Assembly: GCA_910586125.1 (NCBI GenBank)
Contig: CAJUHP010000023.1
Coordinates: 1-55,263, forward strand
Reading direction: 5' to 3'
DNA length: 55,263 nt
Source of the DNA: an uncultured Lachnospiraceae bacterium
Lineage (GTDB): Bacteria; Bacillota; Clostridia; Lachnospirales; Lachnospiraceae
In this document: piece after piece, positions 49,911 to 55,263 of the stretch
How positions within the stretch are numbered: position 1 is the stretch's first letter
Layout: each line of letters begins with the position of its first letter
Made by a program: the position numbers and the translations under genes
Notes under the pieces: model-generated
Told to the model about the DNA's origin: nothing
Seen by the model: only the letters and a program-made list of their open reading frames with translations
The model's database searches: none

Positions 49911-51887
49911 ATGAAAAACGGAATTTCCAGAAGAGACTTTTTAAAGGGCGCGGCAGCCGGAGCGGCCAGTATGGCGGCAGCCGGAATCCTGGGCGCTTGC
50001 GCGAGCGACACAGATAAAACCACCGGGGCGCCGGAGACGACGGCGCAGAACGGTGAAACGCCTGCTACCACCGCGGCGCCAGCTACCAGCGGCGCTTCCG
50101 ATACGACGGCGGCCGGTGAGACGACACCGGAAACTCCTGCCACCGGCGGAGACGGAAAATATGTGACCAAAGGCATGGGCCATGAGAGCTGGGTATATGT
50201 GGCGACGACGCTGCGCGAGGGCAAGATTGCCGCCTGCCAGGTGCTGTCCCATGAGGAGACCATCGGAATCGGCAACTATGCCTGCACCCGGATTCCCTTG
50301 GCTATCGTAGAGCATCAGAGCGTGAAGGTTCCCAATCTGCGCGGCGCCAGCACGACATCCTATGCCATCAAAACAGCCGTGACCGAGGCGATCCAGCTTG
50401 CCGGCTACAACATTGACGATTTCTCCAAGGAAGTCACCAAGCCGGTGAATCCTGCGGAGGTTACGGAGGAAGCGGACGTTCTGATCATGGGCGCCGGGAC
50501 GGCCGGTCTGGTCTGCGCAGCGCGTATGCTGGAGGCGGGATACAGCGTAACCGTGGTGGAGAAGCGGGATATTCCCGGCGGTTCCATGTCCATGACCTAT
50601 GGCGGTATCGCAACGGCTGGTTCCAAGATGCAGTATGAATATGACGTGGACGGTTCCTACAAGGCTTCCAGCATCGGCAATCTGGAAGGGATGATGAATT
50701 TCTGGAGAGCCGGCACGCAGTACCACAGAGAAGGCGCTTACAACGAGGAGCTGCCTTACATGACAACACAGTACACCTACGCCGGAGAATTGGTTGACTG
50801 GATGCACGGCATGGGCGTCGGTTTTAATTCTCTGGGGAATTATGAGGGCGGCACGCAGTACGGCGTTATGACGCCTTATCTGGCTCCCGGCTGCTATGAG
50901 GGCGGCGCGGGCTATGCGATGATGTTTTTGGCGCAGAGAGTGGAGAAATACGAGAAGGGCAAGATTATTTACTCCACCAGCGTGACCGATCTGATTCAGG
51001 ACGAGAGCGGTAAAGTGACCGGCTTCCATGCCGAGGGCGACGACGGTACAAAGTATACCCTGACCGGCAAAGCGGTCTGCCTGGCTTCCGGCGGCTATGC
51101 CAAGAACAAGGAGATGCTGCAGCAGTACAACGACGGCTATGCGGATTTCTTCTTCAACTGCGCTTCCGCCAGCACCGGCGAGGGCATCCAGATGGGTCTG
51201 GCAGCCGGCGGCGTCATGGAGTGCGACAACCGTCCTCTACCCGCGTTTTTGTCCAGCTACCGCAGCAAATTCGAGCTGGCGTTCATCCACCAGTCCGCGC
51301 CCGGCATCATGGTAAATATCAACGGGGACAATATCGGAAACATTATCTCCGACAACCACTATACCATGGCGAAGGCAAAGCTGAATAAGGATAACGGCGA
51401 CACGTTCTACTATATCTTTGACGAGGCTTCCGCCGTCATGCTGCGCGACAGCGAATCGTACGGATTCAACGGCTATATAGCCATGTTTGAGAAGGAGGAG
51501 GCGGTTCATTATGCCAGCGTGGAGGAAGCGTCCCAGGCGCTGAACCTGCCGAATCTGGCGGCGTCGATCGAGGCCAACAACACCGCGGCTCTGTCGGGCG
51601 AGGCAGACGAATTTGGACGCAAGAACTGCCCTTACATCGAGACCCGCACGGGTCTGTGGGCCATTCAGGTAGACCCGACGTTCTATCTGACCACGGCCGG
51701 CCTTGCAATTGATACCGAATGCCATGTGCTGAACGCGGATAAGGCGGCGATTGCCGGTCTGTACGCAGCCGGCGACGTCTGCGGCTCCATCGAGGAGAAA
51801 GATGGAAAGCAGTACGGCATGGGCTTTGATGCCGCGCTGGTATACGGTTATATCATGGGCGAGACGCTGAAGAAAGAGATCGGCTGA
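49911..51887 (+). CDS. Tat-exported FMN/FAD flavoprotein reductase (UrdA/fumarate-reductase-like)
   Basis: 658 residues from ATG 49911 after GGGAGGA. The Tat signal RRDFLKG (7-13) and lipobox ILGAC (Cys30) predict a Tat lipoprotein on the outer face of the membrane. A Thr/Ala/Pro-rich linker (~31-80) precedes an FMN-binding domain (~82-155), with GAST (~148) as the probable ApbE flavinylation site. An FAD_binding_2 reductase domain (~185-655) starts with MGAGTAGLVCAARML and ends with AAGDVCGS. No haem motif is present. Such proteins reduce fumarate, urocanate, cinnamates or other organic acceptors in gut anaerobes; the acceptor here is unknown. Confidence 0.88.
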   Translation: MKNGISRRDFLKGAAAGAASMAAAGILGACASDTDKTTGAPETTAQNGETPATTAAPATSGASDTTAAGETTPETPATGGDGKYVTKGMGHESWVYVATTLREGKIAACQVLSHEETIGIGNYACTRIPLAIVEHQSVKVPNLRGASTTSYAIKTAVTEAIQLAGYNIDDFSKEVTKPVNPAEVTEEADVLIMGAGTAGLVCAARMLEAGYSVTVVEKRDIPGGSMSMTYGGIATAGSKMQYEYDVDGSYKASSIGNLEGMMNFWRAGTQYHREGAYNEELPYMTTQYTYAGELVDWMHGMGVGFNSLGNYEGGTQYGVMTPYLAPGCYEGGAGYAMMFLAQRVEKYEKGKIIYSTSVTDLIQDESGKVTGFHAEGDDGTKYTLTGKAVCLASGGYAKNKEMLQQYNDGYADFFFNCASASTGEGIQMGLAAGGVMECDNRPLPAFLSSYRSKFELAFIHQSAPGIMVNINGDNIGNIISDNHYTMAKAKLNKDNGDTFYYIFDEASAVMLRDSESYGFNGYIAMFEKEEAVHYASVEEASQALNLPNLAASIEANNTAALSGEADEFGRKNCPYIETRTGLWAIQVDPTFYLTTAGLAIDTECHVLNADKAAIAGLYAAGDVCGSIEEKDGKQYGMGFDAALVYGYIMGETLKKEIG

Positions 51888-51960
51888 TCCGGGAAGAAAG
51901 AAATGACAAGGTTTTAAATAATTGCGACTCCTGTACTTATTTTCATGGAATAAGGAGTGA

Positions 51961-52053
51961 GGCTGCCGCAAAATCGGAAAAAGCAGATGCAGGCCGTACG
52001 GTGATCACCGGGAGCTTGTCTGTAAAAACCGGTTTTGCGGCAGCCGGTTTTTT
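51961..52053 (+). terminator. Large terminator hairpin with inner palindrome
   Basis: GGCTGCCGCAAAATCGG pairs with CCGGTTTTGCGGCAGCC (17 bp, one G-U) and is followed by GG and six T residues. The ~51-base loop contains the perfect 12-bp palindrome CGGTGATCACCG (51999-52010). Confidence 0.75.
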
Positions 52054-52080
52054 GGAGGGATTTGTTTTTGGGCGTTTGTT

Positions 52081-52743
52081 TTACCGCTGAAGCCGTTCGT
52101 CTTCGGCCAGACGGATGATGCGGCTGGTCCCCAGGCGGTCGGCTCCCAGCTCAATAAAACGGACGGCGTCGTCAAAGGAGGAAATGCCTCCGGCCGCCTT
52201 GATCCGGACATTCGGTCCCACATGGCGGGCAAAGAGCGCCACATCGTCGAAGGCTGCCCCGGCAAAGGAGAAACCGGTCGAGGTCTTGATATAGTCGGCG
52301 CCGGCATCCGAGACCACATGGCACATGGCAATTTTTTCTTTCTCGGTCAGAAGGCATGTCTCCACGATTACTTTCAGAATGCGGCTGCCGCAGACTGTTT
52401 TTAAGGCACAGATTTCTTCCCGCACGCGGTCGGTGCGGCCAGCTTTCAGATCACCGATAGAGATGACCATATCAATTTCATCCGCTCCGTTGTCCAGGGC
52501 GTCCTTTGTCTCAAATGCTTTGACCGCTGTGGTGCTGTAGCCGTTGGGAAAACCGACGACGGTGCAGATTTTCATTCGATTGCCCGTGTAGCCTTTTGCT
52601 TTTTTTACATAACATGGGGGAATACAAACGGATGCTGTACGGTAGGCGATAGCCTCGTCGCATAGTTTTTGGATCTCCTCCCAGGAGGCGGTCTGCTTTA
52701 AAAGCGTGTGGTCGATCTTGGAATAAATGTCCTGTCGGTTCAT
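52081..52743 (-). CDS. deoC: Deoxyribose-phosphate aldolase
   Basis: 220 residues from ATG 52743 (AAAGGAG before it), the usual DeoC length. It starts with the conserved KIDHTLLK. The Schiff-base Lys lies in DYIKTSTGF (~155). A second active Lys and the phosphate-binding glycines follow in VRIKAAGGISSF and GADRLGTS. It splits deoxyribose-5-phosphate to acetaldehyde and glyceraldehyde-3-phosphate in deoxynucleoside breakdown. No deo neighbour is in the window. Confidence 0.94.
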   Translation of the reverse strand: MNRQDIYSKIDHTLLKQTASWEEIQKLCDEAIAYRTASVCIPPCYVKKAKGYTGNRMKICTVVGFPNGYSTTAVKAFETKDALDNGADEIDMVISIGDLKAGRTDRVREEICALKTVCGSRILKVIVETCLLTEKEKIAMCHVVSDAGADYIKTSTGFSFAGAAFDDVALFARHVGPNVRIKAAGGISSFDDAVRFIELGADRLGTSRIIRLAEDERLQR

Positions 52744-52858
52744 GGCGGCTCCTTTTTTTGTGGGCATTTCTGCCGTTTTGGTCATTATAAAAAAAGGAAT
52801 GGGAAATGTCAACTGGGCCTTGCGCAATAGACGGAATGTGGTGTAAGATAGGGGGGAT

Positions 52859-53644
52859 ATGGCAAATTACAGATTTTTTGTGAGTTATGAAGGAACGCGG
52901 TATAATGGCTGGCAGCGCCAGGGAAATACGGATCAGACGGTTCAGGGAAAACTGGAGGCGGTGCTGACCCGCCTTTTTGGCGTTTTGGTGGAAGTGGATG
53001 GCTCCGGGCGCACCGACGCAGGGGTGCATGCTCTGGGGCAAGTGGCAAATTTTCATGCGCCGCAGAGGAAAGACGCGGCCAAGATTCAGGAGTATCTGAA
53101 TCAGTATCTGCCGAAAGACATATGTATATATGGTCTGGAAGAGACGCACGAGCGATTTCACAGCCGTCTCAGCGCGGTTGGGAAAACGTACTGTTACCGG
53201 ATTATTACAGACAGGCTGCGCCCTGTTTTTGAACAGCGTTTTGTGTGGTGGCTGCCGGAGCGCCTGGATAAAAACGCCATGGATCAGGCTGCGGGATATT
53301 TGGTGGGAACCCATGACTATGCCGCCTTCTGCGGAAACCCCAAGATGAAAAAGAATACGGTACGGACCATTGACCGTCTGGACATTCAGGAAACAGAAGG
53401 GATGATTCAAATCCTTGTTCACGGGGACGGATTTCTACAGAATATGGTGCGGATTCTGACCGGAACACTGGTGGAGGTCGGCCTGGGACAAAAGAGCGCA
53501 GAGGAAGTGCAGCGGATTCTGGCGGCCGGGATTCGGGCGATGGCAGGGCCGGCCGCGCCGCCGCAGGGACTGTTTCTGGAGTCTGTGGACTATGATCCGC
53601 CGTTTTTGTTCAGAGAAGGAAGGGGGAGGCGAAATCTCTGGTGA
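52859..53644 (+). CDS. truA: tRNA pseudouridine(38-40) synthase TruA
   Basis: 261 residues. It starts RFFVSYEGTRYNGWQRQGN and has the catalytic Asp in GSGRTDAGVHALGQ (~50-57), with FLQNMVRILTGTLVEVG late in the chain. It modifies the anticodon arm of many tRNAs. GGGGGG precedes ATG. Here the gene is followed by a methyltransferase remnant that starts inside its 3' end in another frame. Confidence 0.95.
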   Translation: MANYRFFVSYEGTRYNGWQRQGNTDQTVQGKLEAVLTRLFGVLVEVDGSGRTDAGVHALGQVANFHAPQRKDAAKIQEYLNQYLPKDICIYGLEETHERFHSRLSAVGKTYCYRIITDRLRPVFEQRFVWWLPERLDKNAMDQAAGYLVGTHDYAAFCGNPKMKKNTVRTIDRLDIQETEGMIQILVHGDGFLQNMVRILTGTLVEVGLGQKSAEEVQRILAAGIRAMAGPAAPPQGLFLESVDYDPPFLFREGRGRRNLW

Positions 53645-53659
53645 GGCGGAAAAACAGCG

Positions 53660-53921
53660 TGTCCCCGCCGCAAGAAAAGAGCATCCGGATATCGAATTTA
53701 TCTGTGGGGATATGAGCGATTTACATTTCATCAAAGACCAATATGATGTGGTGTTCCGCTCTCTGGCGCTGCATTACCTGGAAGATTTCGGCGCTTTCGC
53801 AAAATATGTTTATGAGCTTACAGCGCCCGGAGGTTATTTTATCTTTTCACAGGAGCACCCTCTGACGACGGCGCCGATTACCGGGGCAAGCATTCGTTCG
53901 CACAAAAGGAATAGGGTATGA
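53660..53921 (+). pseudogene. SAM-dependent methyltransferase, internal fragment
   Basis: About 85 residues from the middle of a class I methyltransferase: RKEHPDIEFICGDMSDLHF (acidic motif III region), YDVVFRSLALHYLEDF (motif IV/V) and PGGYFIFSQEHPL (motif VI). The SAM-binding motif I (VLDLGCGxG) and the C-terminal half are both missing, so it cannot be active. It resembles the complete methyltransferase at 16.9 kb in type. The remnant overlaps the truA end and the CDF start (ATGA). Confidence 0.75.
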
Positions 53922-55135
53922 TTGATTTTCTGGTAAAACGTTTTATAAAGAATTATGAGGACACCGGCGACAGTCAGGTGAGGATGGCTTACGGGATTTT
54001 TGTCAGCCGTGTGGGAATTGGATGCAACGTGTTTTTGTTTGTGTTAAAGCTGGCGGTGGGGCTGTTGGTTCATTCTGTGTCGGTTATGTCCGACGCCTTT
54101 AATAATCTCTCCGACGCCGCTTCTTCTATCATCAGTTATATCGGGGTGCGGATGGCAAACCGCCCGGCTGACGCCGGGCATCCGTTCGGTCACGGGCGGA
54201 TTGAGTATGTGTCGGCGCTGATTGTATCGTTTTTAGTGATTGAAGTGGGCTTTACTCTGCTGAAATCTTCGGCAGGGAAAATTCTGAATCCGGAGCCGAT
54301 GACGTTTCACATAGTCTCCGTAGGGATTCTCACGGCTTCTGTCTCTGTGAAGCTCTGGCTGGCCGCGCTGAACCGGATTCTGGGCCGGAGGATTCAGTCC
54401 TCTGTGATGAAAGCGGCGGCGGCGGATTCCATGGGCGACGTGCTGACGACGCTGTCTACGGTGCTTGCCCTGTGTGTCTACGGCTTTTGGGGAATCAATA
54501 TTGACGGTCTGGTGGGATTGATCGTATCGGTGATCGTCATGGCCGCCGGCGTCAACATTGCAAAAGACACCATCAGCCCTCTGCTGGGGGAGCCTGTCTG
54601 TGTGGAAGTCTATAAGGAAATCACAGAATTCGTGGAGAGCTTTGACGGCATTGTGGGAACCCATGATTTAATCGTACACAATTACGGCCCCTCCAAAAGC
54701 ATGGCTTCAATTCATGCCGAAGTGCCGAAAGATGTGGATATCGTAATGTCTCACGAGGTGATTGACCGGATTGAGAGGGAAGCCGCCACTCACCTGGGTA
54801 TTTTGCTGGTGATTCACATGGATCCGGTAGCTGTGGGAGACGAGAGAGCGAATCATTACCGTCTTTTGGCGGAAGAATGTATTCATAGGATGGACAGCCG
54901 TTTCTGTCTGCATGATTTTCGGGTGATCGGAATAGGGGAACACATCCGTCTGATCTTTGATCTGGTGGTACCGAGAGAATATCCGGATACGCAGGACGCG
55001 ATGCTGCGGGAACGGTTAAATCAGCTCGTGCGGGAGCAGGACCCGCGCTGCTGCTGCGCCGTTACGGTGGAGCGGAGCTTTTTGGCGGTGGGATGCGAGG
55101 AAGAGCCAGAGAAAACGGGGCAGAAGGTAAAATAA
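53918..55135 (+). CDS. Cation diffusion facilitator (CDF) metal transporter
   Basis: 405 residues with six TM helices (~25-210). The site residues are NNLSD in TM2 (SVMSDAFNNLSDAAS) and DSMGD in TM5, and the cytoplasmic loop contains HPFGHGRIEY. The N-x-x-x-D plus D-x-x-x-D set fits the Mn/Fe-type CDFs better than the zinc type. The C-terminal cytoplasmic domain (~215-300) is followed by an unusual ~90-residue extension resembling a second such domain. AAAGGAA precedes ATG. Confidence 0.88.
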   Translation: MIDFLVKRFIKNYEDTGDSQVRMAYGIFVSRVGIGCNVFLFVLKLAVGLLVHSVSVMSDAFNNLSDAASSIISYIGVRMANRPADAGHPFGHGRIEYVSALIVSFLVIEVGFTLLKSSAGKILNPEPMTFHIVSVGILTASVSVKLWLAALNRILGRRIQSSVMKAAAADSMGDVLTTLSTVLALCVYGFWGINIDGLVGLIVSVIVMAAGVNIAKDTISPLLGEPVCVEVYKEITEFVESFDGIVGTHDLIVHNYGPSKSMASIHAEVPKDVDIVMSHEVIDRIEREAATHLGILLVIHMDPVAVGDERANHYRLLAEECIHRMDSRFCLHDFRVIGIGEHIRLIFDLVVPREYPDTQDAMLRERLNQLVREQDPRCCCAVTVERSFLAVGCEEEPEKTGQKVK

Positions 55136-55161
55136 AAAATAAAAAAATTTTAAAAAAGTAC

Positions 55162-55190
55162 TTGCTTTTTTTTTGAAGATGGTATATAAT
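55162..55190 (+). promoter_or_regulatory. Promoter of tRNA-Gln
   Basis: -35 TTGCTT (55162-55167), 17-bp spacer, consensus -10 TATAAT (55185-55190). A start near 55197 fits a tRNA beginning at 55209. Confidence 0.75.
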
Positions 55191-55208
55191 GCTTCTTGCG
55201 TTGAGAAT

Positions 55209-55263
55209 TGGGCTATCGCCAAATGGTAAGGCAACGGACTCTGACTCCGTCATTTCAAGGTTC
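55209..55263 (+). tRNA. tRNA-Gln (CTG), cut by window end
   Basis: Acceptor TGGGCTA, D-arm GCC...GGC, anticodon stem ACGGA/TCCGT with loop CTCTGAC (anticodon CTG), then the start of the variable and T arms. The T-loop and 3' acceptor strand lie beyond the window. A downstream tRNA cluster is possible. Confidence 0.9.

Noticed and set aside
49941..51029. 362-codon minus-strand frame across the flavin reductase
   Set aside because: Shadow of the Tat/FMN/FAD gene; the composition is His/Gly/Arg-rich without family motifs.

Overview
The window looks like chromosomal DNA of a spore-forming, strictly anaerobic Clostridia bacterium, most likely a gut Lachnospiraceae. The reasons are a SpoIIID-type sporulation regulator, a reverse rubrerythrin beside a PerR/Fur regulator, an ftsE-ftsX-M23 peptidase-S41 peptidase operon, an MreB-like gene beside recD2 and comF, Gram-positive Shine-Dalgarno sequences, and moderately GC-rich coding DNA (judged by eye). 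Two stretches are clearly AT-richer and hold gene debris: the first 1.1 kb and about 16.3-20.1 kb.

Layout. 0-1.1 kb: the end of an insertion-sequence transposase next to a wrecked merR-ABC ATPase operon. 1.2-12.1 kb: an envelope-transport block with a TetR regulator, a DUF308 membrane protein, an MMPL/RND transporter, a secreted heptad-repeat protein, and a convergent ABC pair whose 1406-residue FtsX-type permease carries coiled coils and a 12-residue tandem repeat. 12.3-14.9 kb: a HAD phosphatase and an operon for a secreted Asp-rich repeat protein, a sigma-70 family factor and an RsgI-like anti-sigma factor. 15.0-16.2 kb: perR and reverse rubrerythrin, each with its own promoter and an AT-rich palindrome. 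16.3-20.1 kb: accessory DNA with GNAT, methyltransferase, TnpV remnant, frameshifted HTH gene, XRE membrane regulator and Cys-rich KTR protein.

20.1-32.4 kb: a short KdpD/KdpE-like two-component pair without kdpABC, a CyuA-like cysteine desulfidase, a glucose-family PTS EIICBA controlled by a RAT/terminator switch with its PRD antiterminator downstream, hemolysin III, CvfB, a CPBP protease, an XRE regulator, YitT, and an orphan MsmK/UgpC-type sugar ABC ATPase. 32.6-41.2 kb: a CdaR/PucR-like regulator, the cell-wall operon ftsE-ftsX-M23-S41, spoIIID, a CmpB-like membrane protein and an MreB-family gene behind a long leader. 41.4-48.7 kb: recD2, comF, and a MarR-controlled heterodimeric ABC exporter. 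48.7-55.3 kb: a LysR regulator divergent from a Tat-exported FMN/FAD lipoprotein reductase, deoC, truA, a methyltransferase remnant, a CDF metal transporter, and a tRNA-Gln cut by the window end.

Most of the window is ordinary core genome. The parts most worth a second look are the sigma/anti-sigma operon with its 29-residue-period acidic repeat protein, the extracellular flavin reductase with its LysR-type palindrome, the paired heptad/coiled-coil transport block, the MarR operator pair, and spoIIID initiation inside a terminator hairpin. No CRISPR array, rRNA or intact prophage is visible.
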